Source: Megachile rotundata
Lineage: Eukaryota > Arthropoda > Insecta > Hymenoptera > Megachilidae
NCBI RefSeq assembly: GCF_050947335.1
Contig: NC_134993.1
Coordinates: 3,348,001 to 3,412,000 of the forward strand
DNA length: 64,000 nt
Direction: 5' to 3'
The position numbers were made by a program, and so were the translations under genes. A model generated the notes under the pieces. It was not told the origin of the DNA, ran no database searches, and worked only from the letters and a program-made list of their open reading frames with translations. The stretch's first letter is position 1, and every line of letters begins with the position of its first letter. This document shows positions 33,182-49,582 of the stretch, piece after piece.

Positions 33182-34380
33182 CAAACACACAGTCCCGATC
33201 ACTCGATCACGATCACACAATCACGATCACACAATCACGGTCACACAATCACAATCACACAATCACAATCACACAGTCAAAATCACACAATCACCATCAC
33301 ACAATCATGGTCACACAATGACGATCACACAATCACCATCACACAATCACGGTCACACAATCACGATCACAGAATCACGATCACTCAATCACAATCACAA
33401 TCACACAATCACAAACACACAGTCGCGATCACACGATCACGATCACACGATCACGATCACACGATCACGATCACACAATCACAATCACACAATCAAGGCC
33501 ACACAATGACGATCACACAATCACCATCACACAATCTCGACCACACAATCACGATCACACAATCACGATCACACAATCACGATCACACAATCACGTTCAC
33601 ACAATAACAAACACACAGTCGCGATCACTCGATCACGATCACACAATCACGATCACACAGTCACGATCACACAATCACGATCACACAATCACGATCACAC
33701 AATCACGATCACATAACCACGATCACACAATCACGATCACACAATCACGATCACACAATCACGATCACACAATCACCATCACACAATCACAATCACACAA
33801 TCAAGGTCACAGAATGACGATCACACAATCACCATCACACAATCACGACCACACAATCACGATCACACAATCACGCTCACACAATCACGATCACACAATC
33901 ACGTTCACACAATCACAAACACACAGTCGCGATCACACGATCACGATCACACAATCACGATCACACAGTCACGATCACACAATCACAATCACACAATCAC
34001 GATCACTCAATCACCATCACACAATCACGATCACACAATCACGATCACACAATCACGATCACACTATCACGATCACACAATCACAGTCACACAATCACAA
34101 TCACACAATCACAATCACAATCACGATCACACAGTCACGATCACACAATCACGATCACACGATCACGATCACACAATCACGATCACACAATCACGATCAC
34201 ACAATCACGATCACACAACCACGATCACACAATCACGATCACACAATCACGATCACACAATCACGATCACACAATCACGATCACACAATCACGATCACAC
34301 AATCACGATCACACAATCACGATCACACAATCACAATCACACAATCACAATCACGATCTCGATCACACAATCACAATCAC
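33070..34380. repeat. Block T, copy 1 of 3
   Basis: This runs from a 98-bp doublet through CATGGTCACACAATGAC, AATCAAGGCCACACAATGAC and AAGGTCACAGAATGACG to GATCTCGATCAC near 34,350. It matches 38,510-39,800 at about 5,442 falling to 5,428 bases, and 58,970-60,265 beyond. It is of domain I type and adjoins domain II. Confidence 0.8.
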
Positions 34381-34988
34381 ACAATCACACAATCACAATC
34401 CCACAATCACAATCACACAATCACAATCACACAATCACAGTCACACAATCACTATCACACAATCACGATCACACAATCACCATCCCACAATCACCATCAC
34501 ACAATCACCATCACACAATCACGATCACACAATCACGATCACACAATCACGATCACACAATCACGATCACACAATCGCTATCACACCATCACAATCACAC
34601 ATTCACAATCACACAATCACAATCACGATCACACAGTCACGATCACACAATCACAATCTCACAATCACAATCACACAATCACAATCACACAATCACAATC
34701 ACACAGTCACAATCACACAATCACAATCATACAATCACAGTCACACAATCACAATCACACAATCACAATCACAATCACGATCACACTGTCACGATCACAC
34801 GATCACGATCACACGATCACGATCACACGATCACGATCACACAATCACTATCACACAATCACGATCACACAATCACAGTCACACAATCACAATCACACAA
34901 TCACAGCCACAATCACGATCACACAGTCACGATCACACAATCACGATCACACAATCACGATCACAATATCACAATCACACAGTCACAC

Positions 34989-35180
34989 AATCACAATCGC
35001 CATCACAATCACAATCACAATCACAAACACAATCACAATCACAATCTCAATCACAATCACAATCACAATCACAATAACAATCACAATCACAATCACAATC
35101 ACAATCACAATCACAATCACAATCACAATCTCAATCACAATCACAATCGCAATCACAATCACAATCACAATCACAATCAC
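34989..35180. repeat. (AATCAC)n array, class 1, 32 modules, interrupted
   Basis: This begins after AGTCACAC with AATCAC AATCGC CATCAC, then AAACAC, then AATAAC, and ends with AATCGC plus five AATCAC. It has two AATCTC interruptions that the other class-1 arrays lack, and it is the shortest of the five. The minus strand reads Cys-Asp or Val-Ile in the two frames without TGA, which are not genes. Confidence 0.92.
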
Positions 35181-35638
35181 ACAATCACAATCACACAATC
35201 ACAGTCACACAATCACAATCACACAATCACAATCACACAATCACAATCACACAATCACAGTCACACAATCACAATCACACAATCACAATTACACAAACAC
35301 GATCACACAATCACGATCACACAAGCACGATCACACAATCACGATCACACAATCACACAATCACACAATCACAATCACACAATCACACAGTCACAATCCC
35401 ACAATCACGATCACACAATCACGATCTCACAGTCACGATCGCACAATCACGATCACACAATCACAGTCACACAATCACAATCACACAGTCACAATCACAA
35501 TCACGATCACACAAACACGATCACACAATCACGATCACACAATCTCGACCACACCATCACGATCACACAAACACGATCACACAATCACTATCACACAATC
35601 ACTATCACACAATCACGGTCACACAATTACGATCACAC

Positions 35639-35758
35639 AATCACAATCACAATCACAATCACAATCACAATCACAATCACAATCACAATCACAATCACAA
35701 TCACAATCACAATCACAATCACAATCACAATCACAATCACAATCACAATCACAATCAC
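35639..35758. repeat. (AATCAC)n array, class 2, 20 copies
   Basis: Pure AATCAC follows the edge CACGGTCACACAATTACGATCACAC (positions 35,613-35,638) and ends at ACAATCACACAATCACAATCCC. It is the longest of the five class-2 arrays. Confidence 0.92.
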
Positions 35759-36925
35759 ACAATCACACAATCACAATCCCACAATCACAATCACACAATC
35801 ACAGTCACACAATCACAATCACACAATCACACAATCACACAGTCACAATCCCACAATCACGATCACACAATCACGATCGCACAGTCACGATCACACGATC
35901 ACGATCACACAATCACAATCACACAATCACAATCACACAATCACGATCACACAGTCAACATCACACAATCACCATCACACAATCACGATCACACAATCAC
36001 GATCACACAATCACGATCACACAATCACAGTCACACAATCACAATCACACAATCTCAGCCACCATCACGATCACACCGTCACGATCACACCATCACGATC
36101 ACACGATCACGATCACACAATCACAATCACACAATCGTTATCACACAATCACGATCACACAATCACCATCCCACAATCACCATCACACGATCACCATCAC
36201 ACAATCACGATCACACAATCACGATCACACAATCACAATCACACAATCACAATCACACAGTCACAATCACACAATCACAATCATACAATCACAGTCACAC
36301 AATCACAATCACACAATCACAATCACAATCACGATCACACTGTCACGATCACAGGATCACGATCACACGATCACGATCACACAATCACTATCACACAATC
36401 ACGATCACACAATCACGATCACACAATCACGATCACACAATCACGATCACACAATCACGATCACACAATCACAATCACACAATCACAATCACACAATCAC
36501 AATCACACAATCACAGTCACGCAATCACAGTCACACAATCACAATCACACAATCACAATTACACAAACACGATCACACAATCACGATCACACAATCACGA
36601 TCACACAATCACACAATCACACAATCACAATCACACAATCACACAGTCACAATCCCACAATCACGATCACACAATCACGATCGCACAGTCACGGTCACAC
36701 GATCACGATCACAAAATCACAATCACACAATCACAATCACACAATCACGATCACACAGTCACCATCACACAATCACCATCACACAATCACGATCACACAA
36801 TCAAGGTCACACAATGACGATCACACAATCACCATCACACAATCACGATCACACAATCACAATCACACAATCACGATCACACAATCACGATCACACAATC
36901 ACAATCACACAATCAAGGTCACACA

Positions 36926-37250
36926 ATGACGATCACACCATCACCATCACACAATCACGACCACACAATCACGATCACACAATCACAAACACACAGTCGC
37001 GATCACTCGATCACGATCACACAATCACGATCACACAGTCACGATCACACAATCACAATCACACAATCACAATATCACAATCGCAATCACACAATCACCA
37101 TCACACAGTCACGATCACACAATCACCATCACACAATCACGATCACACAATCACAATCACACAATCACGATCACACAAACACGATCACACAATCACGATC
37201 ACACAATCACGATCACACAATCACACAATCACAATCACACAATCACACAG
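36926..37250. repeat. Recurring block opened by ATGACGATCACACCATCAC
   Basis: This opens with ATGACGATCACACCATCAC, then CACGACCACAC, AAACACACAGTCGCG, CACTCGATC and AATATCACAATCGC. The same series occurs at 43,664, 51,230 and 56,646 in domain II, and related forms occur at 9,919, 16,684, 20,149, 21,435, 24,761 and 31,222 in domain I. This ties the two domains together as one mosaic satellite. Confidence 0.75.
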
Positions 37251-38437
37251 TCACAATCCCACAATCACGATCACACAATCACGATCACACAATCACAGTC
37301 ACACAATCACAATCACACAATCACAATCACAATCACGATCACACTGTCACGATCACACGATCACGATCACACAATCACAGTCACACAATCACAATCACAC
37401 AATCACGATCACACAATCACAATCACACAATCACGATCACACAATCACGATCACACAATCACGATCACACAAACACGATCACACGATCACAATCACACAA
37501 TCACAAACACACAGTCGCGATCACACGATCACGATCACACGATCACGATCACACGATCGCGATCACACGATCACGATCACACGATCACGATCACACAATC
37601 ACAATCACACAATCAAGGTCACACAATGACGATCACACCATCACCATCACACAATCACGACCACACAATCACGATCACACAATCACGATCACACAATCAC
37701 GTTCACACAATCACAAACACACAGTCGCGATCACTCGATCACGATCACACAATCACGATCACACAGTCATGATCACACAATCACAATCACACAATCACGA
37801 TCACACAATCACCGACACACAATCACGATCACACAATCACGATCACACAATCACGATCACACAATCACAAACACACAGTCGCGATCACACGATCACGATT
37901 ACACAATCACGATCACACAGTCACGATCACACAATCACAATCACACAATCACGATCACACAATCACCATCACACAATCACGATCACACAATCACGATCAC
38001 ACAATCACGATCACACAATCACGATCACACAATCACAGTCACACAATCACAATCACACAATCACGATCACACAATCACAATCACACAATCACGATCACAC
38101 AGTCGCGATCACACAATCACGATGACACAATCACGATCACACAATCACAATCACACAATCACAATCACACAATCAAAATCACACAATCACAATCACACAA
38201 TCAAGGTCACACAATGACGATCACACAATCACCATCACACAATCACGATCACACAATCACAATCACACAATCACGATCACACAATCACGATCACTCAATC
38301 ACAATCACACAATCACAAACACACAGTCGCGATCACACGATCACGATCACACGATCACGATCACACGATCACGATCACACGATCACGATCACACGATCAC
38401 GATCAGACAATCACAATCACACAATCAACGCCACACA

Positions 38438-38623
38438 ATGACGATCACACAATCACCATCACACAATCTCGACCACACAATCACAATCACACAATCACGA
38501 TCACACAATCACGTTCACACAATCAACGCCACACAATGACGATCACACAATCACCATCACACAATCTCGACCACACAATTACGGTCACACACTCACGATC
38601 ACACAATCACGTTCACACAATCA
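38438..38623. repeat. 98-bp tandem doublet, eighth occurrence
   Basis: Copies start at 38,438 and 38,536. The second contains AATTACGGTC and CACACTCACG variants not seen in the 33,094 paralogue. Only a single copy of the segment is present at the matching place near 58,994. Confidence 0.85.
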
Positions 38624-41600
38624 CAAACACACAGTCCCGATCACTCGATCACGATCACACAATCACGATCACACAATCACAATCACACAATCACAATCAC
38701 ACAGTCAAAATCACACAATCACAATCACACAATCATGGTCACACAATGACGATCACACAATCACCATCACACAATCACGGTCACACAATCACGATCACAG
38801 AATCACGATCACTCAATCACAATCACAATCACACAATCACAAACACACAGTCGCGATCACACGATCACGATCACACGATCACGATCACACGATCACGATC
38901 ACACAATCACAATCACACAATCAAGGCCACACAATGACGATCACACAATCACCATCACACAATCTCGACCACACAATCACGATCACACAATCACGATCAC
39001 ACAATCACGATCACACAATCACGTTCACACAATAACAAACACACAGTCGCGATCACTCGATCACGATCACACAACCACGATCACACAGTCACGATCACAC
39101 AATCACGATCACACAATCACGATCACACAATCACGATCACATAACCACGATCACACAATCACGATCACACAATCACGATCACACAATCACGATCACACAA
39201 TCACCATCACACAATCACAATCACACAATCAAGGTCACAGAATGACGATCACACAATCACCATCACACAATCACGACCACACAATCACGATCACACAATC
39301 ACGATCACACAATCACGATCACACAATCACGTTCACACAATCACAAACACACAGTCGCGATCACACGATCACGATCACACAATCACGATCACACAGTCAC
39401 GATCACACAATCATAATCACACAATCACGATCACCCAATCACCATCACACAATCACGATCACACAATCACGATCACACAATCACGATCACACTATCACGA
39501 TCACACAATCACAGTCACACAATCACTATCACACAATCACAATCACAATCACGATCACACAGTCACGATCACACGATCACGATCACACGATCACGATCAC
39601 ACAATCACGATCACACAATCACGATCACACAATCACGATCACACAACCACGATCACACAATCACGATCACACAATCACGATCACACAATCACGATCACAC
39701 AATCACGATCACACAATCACGATCACACAATCACGATCACACAATCACAATCACACAATCACAATCACGATCTCGATCACACAATCACAATCACACAATC
39801 ACACAATCACAATCCCACAATCACAATCACACAATCTCAGTCACACAATAACAATCACACAATCACAATCACACAATCACAATCACACAATCACAGTCAC
39901 ACAATCACAGTCACACAATCACAATCACACAATCACAATTACACAAACACGATCACACAATCACGATCACACAATCACTATCACACAATCACACAATCAC
40001 ACAGTCACAATCCCACAATCACGATCACACAATCACGATCGCACTGTCACGATCACACGATCACGATCACACAATCACGATCACACAATCACAAACACAC
40101 AATCACGATCACACAATCACAATCACACAATCACGATCACACAATCACAATCACACAATCACGATCACACAATCACGATCACACAATCACTATCACACAA
40201 TCACACAATCACACAGTCACAATCCCACAATCACAATCACACAATCACAGTCACACAATAACAATCACACAATCACAATCACACAATCACAATCACACAA
40301 TCACAGTCACACAATCACTATCACACAGTCACACAATCACACAGTCACAATCCCACAATCACGATCACACAATCACGATCGCACTGTCACGATCACACGA
40401 TCACGATCACACAATCACGATCACACAATCACAAACACACAATCACGATCACACAATCACGATCACTCAATCACAATCACACAATCACAAACACACAGTC
40501 GCGATCACACGATCACGATCACACAATCACGATCACACAGTCACGATCATACAATCACAATCACCGAATCACGATCACACAATCACATTAACACAATCAC
40601 GATCACACAATCACAATCACACAATCACAATCACACAATCACGATCACACAATCACGATCACAAAATCACAATCACACAATCACAATCACACAATCAAAA
40701 TCACACAATCACAATCACACAATCAAGGTCACACAATGACGATCACACAATCGCCATCACACAATCTCGACAACACAATCACGATCACACAATCACGATC
40801 ACACAATCACGTCCACACAATCACAAACACACAGTCGCGATCACTCGATCACGATCACACAATCACGATCACACAATCACGATCACTCAATCACAATCAC
40901 ACAATCACAAACACACAGTCGCGATCACACGATCACGATCACACGATCACGATCACACAATCACAATCACACAATCGTTATCACACAATCACGATCACAC
41001 AATCACAATCACACAATCAAGGTCACACAATGACGATCACACAATCACCATCACACAATCACGATCACACAATCACGTTCACACAATCACAAACACACAG
41101 TCGCGATCACTCGATCACGATCACACAATCACGATCACACAGTCACTATCACACAATCACAATCACACAATCACATTATCACAATCACATTATCACAATC
41201 GCAATCACACAATCACAAGAACACAATCAGACAATCACACAACCACACAATCACACAATCACGATCACACAATCATGATCACACAATCACGATCACACAA
41301 TCACGATCACACAATCACGATCACACAATCACGATCACACAATCACCATCACACAATCACAATCACACAATCACAATCACACAATCAAGGTCACACAATG
41401 ACGATCACACAATCACCATCACACAATCACGATCACACAATCACGATCACACAATCACGATCACACAATCACGATCACACAATCACGATCACACAATCAC
41501 GATCACACAATCACAAACACACAGTCGCGATCACACGATCACGATTACACAATCACGATCACACAGTCACGATCACACAATCACAATCACACAATCACGA

Positions 41601-42880
41601 TCGCACAATCACCATTACACAATCACGATCACACAATCACGATCACACAATCACGATCACACAATCACGATCACACAATCACAGTCACACAATCACAATC
41701 ACACAATCACGATCACACAATCACAATCACACAATCACGATCACACAATCACGATCACACAATCACGATCACACAATCACGATCACACAAACACGATCAC
41801 ACGATCACGATCACACGATCACGATCACACGATCGCGATCACACGATCACGATCACACGATCACGATCACACAATCACAATCACACAATCAAGGTCACAC
41901 AATGACGATCACACCATCACCATCACACAATCACGACCACACAATCACGATCACACAATCACGATCACACAATCACGTTCACACAATCACAAACACACAG
42001 TCGCGATCACTTGATCACGATCACACAATTACGATCACACAGTCATGATCACACAATCACAATCACACAATCACGATCACACAATCACCATCACACAATC
42101 ACGATCACACAATCACGATCACACAATCACGATCACACAATCACGATCACACAATCACAGTCACACAATCACAATCACACAATCACAGCCACAATCACGA
42201 TCACACAGTCACGATCACACCATCACGATCACACGATCACGATCACACAATCACAATCACACAATCGTTATCACACAATCACGATCACACAATCACGATC
42301 ACACAATCACCATCCCACAATCACCATCACACAATCACCATCACACAATCACGATCACACAATCACGATCACACAATCACAATCACACAATCACAATCAC
42401 ACAGTCACAATCACACAATCACAATCATACAATCACAGTCACACAATCACAATCACACAATCACAATCACACAATCACGATCACAATCACGATCACACTG
42501 TCACGATCACACGATCACGGTCACACAATCACTATCACACAATCACGATCACACAATCACGATCACACAATCACGATCACACAATCACGATCACACAATC
42601 ACGATCACACAATCACGATCACACAATCACGATCACACAATCGCTATCACACCATCACAATCACACATTCACAATCACACAATCACAATCACGATCACAC
42701 AGTCACGATCACACAATCACAATCTCACAATCACAATCACACAATCACAATCACACAGTCACAATCACACAATCACAATCATACAATCACAGTCACACAA
42801 TCACAATCACACAATCACAATCACAATCACGATCACACTGTCACGATCACACGATCACGATCACACGATCACGACCACAC
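38510..42880. repeat. 20.46-kb-spaced higher-order repeat, copy 1
   Basis: This matches 58,968-63,475. Offsets are 20,458 (38,536 to 58,994), 20,466 (39,242 to 59,708), 20,480 (40,736 to 61,216), 20,460 (42,011 to 62,471, both with the rare CACTTGATC), 20,446 (42,641 to 63,087) and 20,592 after a 146-base duplication in the second copy. Rare shared features include AATCACATTAACAC near 40,585 and the pair of CACATTATC modules near 41,173. The first 1.3 kb is block T, copy 2. Confidence 0.87.
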
Positions 42881-43026
42881 AATCACTATCACACAATCAC
42901 GATCACACAATCACAGTCACACAATCACAATCACACAATCACAGCCACAATCACGATCACACAGTCACGATCACACAATCACGATCACACAATCACGATC
43001 ACAATATCACAATCACACAGTCACAC

Positions 43027-43272
43027 AATCACAATCGCCATCACAATCACAATCACAATCACAAACACAATCACAATCACAATCACAATCACAATCACAA
43101 TCACAATAACAATCACAATCACAATCACAATCACAATCACAATCACAATCACAATCACAATCACAATCACAATCACAATCACAATCACAATCACAATCAC
43201 AATCACAATCACAATCACAATCACAATCACAATCACAATCGCAATCACAATCACAATCACAATCACAATCAC
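43027..43272. repeat. (AATCAC)n array, class 1, 41 modules
   Basis: This has the class-1 left edge (AATCGC CATCAC, AAACAC, AATAAC) and right edge (AATCGC plus five AATCAC). The uninterrupted core between AATAAC and AATCGC is 21 copies, against 11 modules in the 34,989 array. The 250 bases to its left match those of the 34,989 array at an offset of 8,038. Confidence 0.92.
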
Positions 43273-45354
43273 ACAATCACAATCACACAATCACAGTCAC
43301 ACAATCACAATCACACAATCACAATCACACAATCGCAATCACACAATCACAGTCACACAATCACAATCACACAATCACAATTACACAAACACGATCACAC
43401 AATCACGATCACACAAGCACGATCACACAATCACGATCACACAATCACACAATCACACAATCACAATCACACAATCACACAGTCACAATCCCACAATCAC
43501 GATCACACAGTCACCATCACACAATCACCATCACACAATCACGATCACACAATCAAGGTCACACAATGACGATCACACAATCACCATCACACAATCACGA
43601 TCACACAATCACAATCACACAATCACGATCACACAATCACAATCACACAATCAAGGTCACACAATGACGATCACACCATCACCATCACACAATCACGACC
43701 ACACAATCACGATCACACAATCACAAACACACAGTCGCGATCACTCGATCACGACCACACAATCACGATCACACAGTCACGATCACACAATCACAATCAC
43801 ACAATCACAATATCACAATCGCAATCACACAATCACCATCACACAGTCACGATCACACAATCACCATCACACAATCACCATCACACAATCACAATCACAC
43901 AATCACGATCACACAAACACGATCACACAATCACGATCACACAATCACGATCACACAATCACGGTCACGCAATCACACAATCACACAATCACAATCACAC
44001 AATCACACAGTCACAATCCCACAATCACGATCACACAATCACGATCACACAATCACAGTCACACAATCACAATCACACAATCACAATCACAATCACGATC
44101 ACACTGTCACGATCACACGATCACGATCACACGATCACGATCACACAATCACGATCACACAATCACGATCACACAATCACCATCACACAATCACAATCAC
44201 ACAATCACAATCACACAATCAAGGTCACACAATGACGATCACACAATCACCATCACACAATCACGATCACACAATCACGATCACACAATCACGATCACAC
44301 AATCACGATCACACAATCACAAACACACAGTCGCGATCACACGATCACGATTACACAATCACGATCACACAGTCACGATCACACAATCACAATCACACAA
44401 TCACGATCACACAATCACAATCACACAATCACGATCACACAATCACGATCACACAATCACGATCACACAAACACGATCACACGATCACAATCACACAATC
44501 ACAAACACACAGTCGCGATCACACGATCACGATCACACGATCACGATCACACAATCACAATCACACAATCAAGGTCACACAATGACGATCACACCATCAC
44601 CATCACACAACCACGACCACACAATCACGATCACACAATCACGATCACACAATCACGTACACACAATCACAAACACACAGTCGCGATCACTCGATCACGA
44701 TCACACAATCACGATCACACAGTCATGATCACACATTCACAATCACACAATCACGATCACACAATCACCATCACACAATCACGATCACACAATCACGATC
44801 ACACAATCACGATCACACAATCACGATCACACAATCACAGTCACACAATCACAATCACACAATCACAGCCACAATCACGATCACACAGTCACGATCACAC
44901 CATCACGATCACACGATCACGATCACACAATCACAATCACACAATCGTTATCACACAATCACGATCACACAATCACCATCCCACAATCACCATCACACAA
45001 TCACCATCACACAATCACGATCACACAATCACGATTACACAATCACAATCACACAATCACAATCACACAGTCACAATCACACAATCACAATCATACAATC
45101 ACAGTCACACAATCACAATCACACAATCACAATCACACAATCACGATCACAATCACGATCACACTGTCACGATCACACGATCACGATCACACGATCACGA
45201 TCACACAAACACTATCACACAATCACGATCACACAATCACGATCACACAATCACGATCACACAATCACGATCACACAATCACGATCACACAATCACGATC
45301 ACACAATCGCTATCACACCATCACAATCACACATTCACAATCACACAGTCACAC

Positions 45355-45684
45355 AATCACAATCGCCATCACAATCACAATCACAATCACAAACACAATC
45401 ACAATCACAATCACAATCACAATCACAATCACAATAACAATCACAATCACAATCACAATCACAATCACAATCACAATCACAATCACAATCACAATCACAA
45501 TCACAATCACAATCACAATCACAATCACAATCACAATCACAATCACAATCACAATCACAATCACAATCACAATCACAATCACAATCACAATCACAATCAC
45601 AATCACAATCACAATCACAATCACAATCACAATCACAATCACAATCACAATCGCAATCACAATCACAATCACAATCACAATCAC
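45355..45684. repeat. (AATCAC)n array, class 1, 55 modules (longest)
   Basis: This is the longest array in the window, with a pure core of about 35 copies between the conserved AATAAC and AATCGC modules. Its left flank differs from the other class-1 arrays: ACCATCACAATCACACATTC runs almost directly into the array edge. That suggests a deletion or exchange joined two blocks here. Confidence 0.92.
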
Positions 45685-46526
45685 ACAATCACAATCACAC
45701 AATCACAGTCACACAGTCACAATCACACAATCACAATAACAAAATCACAATCACACAATCACAATCACACAATCACAATCACGATCACACAGTCACGATC
45801 ACACAATCACAATCTCACAATCACGATCACACAATCACCATCACACAATGACCATCACACAATCACGATCACACAATCACGATCACACTATCACGATCAC
45901 ACAATCACGATCACACAATCACGATCACACAATCACGATCACACAATCACGATCACACAATCACTATCACACAATCACAATCACACAATCACAATCACAC
46001 AATCACAATCACACAATCACAATCACACAGTCACACAATCACAATCACAATCAGACAATCACAAACACACAATCACGATCACACAATCACGATCACACAA
46101 TCACAATCACACAATCACAATCACACAATCACAGTCACACAATCACAGTCACACAATCACAATCACACAATCACAATTACACAAACACGATCACACAATC
46201 ACGATCACACAATCACGATCACACAATCACGATCACACAATCACACAATCACACAATCACAATCACACAATCACACAGTCACAATCCCACAATCACGATC
46301 ACACAATCACGATCACACAGTCACGATCGCACAATCACGATCACACAATCACAGTCACACAATCACAATCACACAGTCACAATCACAATCACGATCACAC
46401 AAACACGATCACACAATCACGATCACACAATCTCGACCACACAATCACGATCACACAAACACGATCACACAATCACTATCACACAATCACTATCACACAA
46501 TCACGGTCACACAATTACGATCACAC

Positions 46527-46616
46527 AATCACAATCACAATCACAATCACAATCACAATCACAATCACAATCACAATCACAATCACAATCACAATCACAA
46601 TCACAATCACAATCAC
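46527..46616. repeat. (AATCAC)n array, class 2, 15 copies
   Basis: This has the class-2 left edge GGTCACACAATTACGATC and the right edge ACAATCACACAATCACAATC. Its paralogue at 49,583 has 14 copies. Confidence 0.92.
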
Positions 46617-48428
46617 ACAATCACACAATCACAATCCCACAATCACAATCACACAATCACAGTCACACAATCACAATCACACAATCACACAATCACACAG
46701 TCACAATCCTACAATCACGATCACACAATCACGATCGCACAGTCACGATCACACGATCACGATCACACAATCACAATCACACAATCACAATCACACAATC
46801 ACGATCACACAGTCAACATCACACAATCACCATCACACAATCACGATCACACAATCACGATCACACAATCACGATCACACAATCACAGTCACACAATCAC
46901 AATCACACAATCACAGCCACAATCACGATCACACCGTCACGATCACACCATCACGATCACACGATCACGATCACACAATCACAATCACACAATCGTTATC
47001 ACACAATCACGATCACACAATCACCATCCCACAATCACCATCACACGATCACCATCACACAATCACGATCACACAATCACGATCACACAATCACAATCAC
47101 ACAATCACAATCACACAATCACAATCACACAATCACAATCACACAATCACAGTCACACAATCACAATCACACAATCACAATCACACAATCACAATCACAC
47201 AATCACAGTCACACAATCACAATCACACAATCACGATCACTCAATCACGATCACACAATCACAATCACACAATCACAATCACACAATCACAATCACACAA
47301 TCACAATCACGATCTCGATCACACAATCACAATCACACAATCACACAATCACAATCCCACAATCACAATCACACAATCACAGTCACACAATCACAGTCAC
47401 ACAATCACAATCACACAATCACACAATCACACAGTCACAATCCTACAATCACGATCACACAATCACGATCGCACAGTCACGATCACACCATCACGATCAC
47501 ACGATCACGATCACACAATCACAATCACACAATCGTTATCACACAATCACGATCACACAATCACCATCCCACAATCACCATCACACGATCACCATCACAC
47601 AATCACGATCACACAATCACGATCACACAATCACAATCACACAATCACAATCACACAATCACAATCACACAGTCACAATCACACAATCACAATCATACAA
47701 TCACAGTCACACAATCACAATCACACAATCACAATCACAATCACGATCACACTGTCACGATCACAGGATCACGATCACACGATCACGATCACACAATCAC
47801 TATCACACAATCACGATCACACAATCACGATCACACAATCACGATCACACAATCACGATCACACAATCACGATCACACAATCACGTTCACACAATCACAA
47901 ACACACAGTCGCGATCACACGATCACGATCACACAATCACGATCACACAATCACGTTCACACAATCACAAACACACAGTCGCGATCACACGATCACGATC
48001 ACACAATCACGATCACACAGTCACGATCACACAATCACAATCACACAATCACGATCACTCAATCACCATCACACAATCACGATCACACAATCACGATCAC
48101 ACAATCACGATCACACCATCACGATCGCACAATCACAGTCACACAATCACAATCACACAGTCACAATCACACAATCACAATCATACAATCACAGTCACAC
48201 AATCACAATCACACAATCACAATCACAATCACGATCACACTGTCACGATCACACGATCACGATCACACGATCACGATCACACAATCACTATCACACAATC
48301 ACGATCACACAATCACAGTCACACAATCACAATCACACAATCACAGCCACAATCACGATCACACAGTCACGATCACACAATCACGATCACACAATCACGA
48401 TCACAATATCACAATCACACAGTCACAC

Positions 48429-48740
48429 AATCACAATCGCCATCACAATCACAATCACAATCACAAACACAATCACAATCACAATCACAATCACAATCAC
48501 AATCACAATAACAATCACAATCACAATCACAATCACAATCACAATCACAATCACAATCACAATCACAATCACAATCACAATCACAATCACAATCACAATC
48601 ACAATCACAATCACAATCACAATCACAATCACAATCACAATCACAATCACAATCACAATCACAATCACAATCACAATCACAATCACAATCACAATCACAA
48701 TCACAATCGCAATCACAATCACAATCACAATCACAATCAC
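48429..48740. repeat. (AATCAC)n array, class 1, 52 modules
   Basis: This has the class-1 edges and a pure core of about 32 copies. It sits in both the 3.06-kb and the 5.9-kb higher-order repeats, so its length can be compared directly with the arrays at 45,355 (55) and 54,381 (51). Confidence 0.92.
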
Positions 48741-49582
48741 ACAATCACAATCACACAATCACAGTCACACAGTCACAATCACACAATCACAATAACAAAA
48801 TCACAATCACACAATCACAATCACACAATCACAATCACGATCACACAGTCACGATCACACAATCACAATCTCACAATCACGATCACACAATCACCATCAC
48901 ACAATGACCATCACACAATCACGATCACACAATCACGATCACACTATCACGATCACACAATCACGATCACACAATCACGATCACACAATCACGATCACAC
49001 AATCACGATCACACAATCACTATCACACAATCACAATCACACAATCACAATCACACAATCACAATCACACAATCACAATCACACAGTCACACAATCACAA
49101 TCACAATCAGACAATCACAAACACACAATCACGATCACACAATCACGATCACACAATCACAATCACACAATCACAATCACACAATCACAGTCACACAATC
49201 ACAGTCACACAATCACAATCACACAATCACAATTACACAAACACGATCACACAATCACGATCACACAATCACGATCACACAATCACGATCACACAATCAC
49301 ACAATCACACAATCACAATCACACAATCACACAGTCACAATCCCACAATCACGATCACACAATCACGATCACACAGTCACGATCGCACAATCACGATCAC
49401 ACAATCACAGTCACACAATCACAATCACACAGTCACAATCACAATCACGATCACACAAACACGATCACACAATCACGATCACACAATCTCGACCACACAA
49501 TCACGATCACACAAACACGATCACACAATCACTATCACACAATCACTATCACACAATCACGGTCACACAATTACGATCACAC

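Larger units (their letters stand above)
83..34400. repeat. Satellite domain I: 14-bp units without long hexamer arrays
   Basis: This part consists of 14-base units with many marked variants and contains no pure hexamer array of more than a few copies. It is rich in the landmarks AATCAAGGTCACACAATGAC, AATCAACGCCACACAATG, TCTCGACCACAC and ACAAAAACAATGAC, which recur in the same order in several places and show that multi-kilobase blocks were copied. I see nothing but repeat here. The right boundary is approximate: around 34.4 kb the marked units thin out before the first class-1 hexamer array. Blocks of domain I type reappear inside domain II, for example near 38.4-42 kb and 53-54 kb, so the two domains are mosaics and not separate satellites. 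Confidence 0.8.
45355..47100. repeat. 3.06-kb-spaced higher-order repeat, copy 1
   Basis: This matches 48,429-50,156. The offset is 3,074 bases at the left edge of the class-1 array and 3,056 bases after it (45,848 to 48,904), the 18-base change being three AATCAC copies. After 47,100 this copy has an extra 560 bases or so of related repeat, and alignment resumes at an offset of about 2,496 (ACAGGATCAC at 47,763 and 50,259). Confidence 0.88.

Noticed and set aside
33814..37629. Open frame of about 1,271 codons resembling a His-rich metal-binding protein
   Set aside because: His content follows directly from CAC triplets of the repeat. There is no signal peptide, no non-repetitive domain and no conserved end, and an overlapping frame gives the same pattern.
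43027..43272. Telomeric repeat
   Set aside because: AATCAC/GTGATT is a hexamer, but it does not match the common telomere motifs TTAGGG, TTTAGGG, TTAGG or TTAGGC and has no G run. The arrays are short and internal.
45341..45702. Minus-strand frames encoding Cys-Asp and Val-Ile repeats, also at 34,983, 43,013, 48,415 and 54,367
   Set aside because: In (GTGATT)n the TGA stop falls in only one frame, leaving the other two open. These frames coincide exactly with the hexamer arrays and are not proteins or membrane segments.
44725..48795. Open frame of about 1,356 codons rich in His, Thr, Ile, Ser and Gln
   Set aside because: It is translated satellite. The same peptide cycle appears in the other plus frames at the same place, it passes through (AATCAC)n where it reads Thr-Ile or His-Asn, and indels between copies are not multiples of 3.
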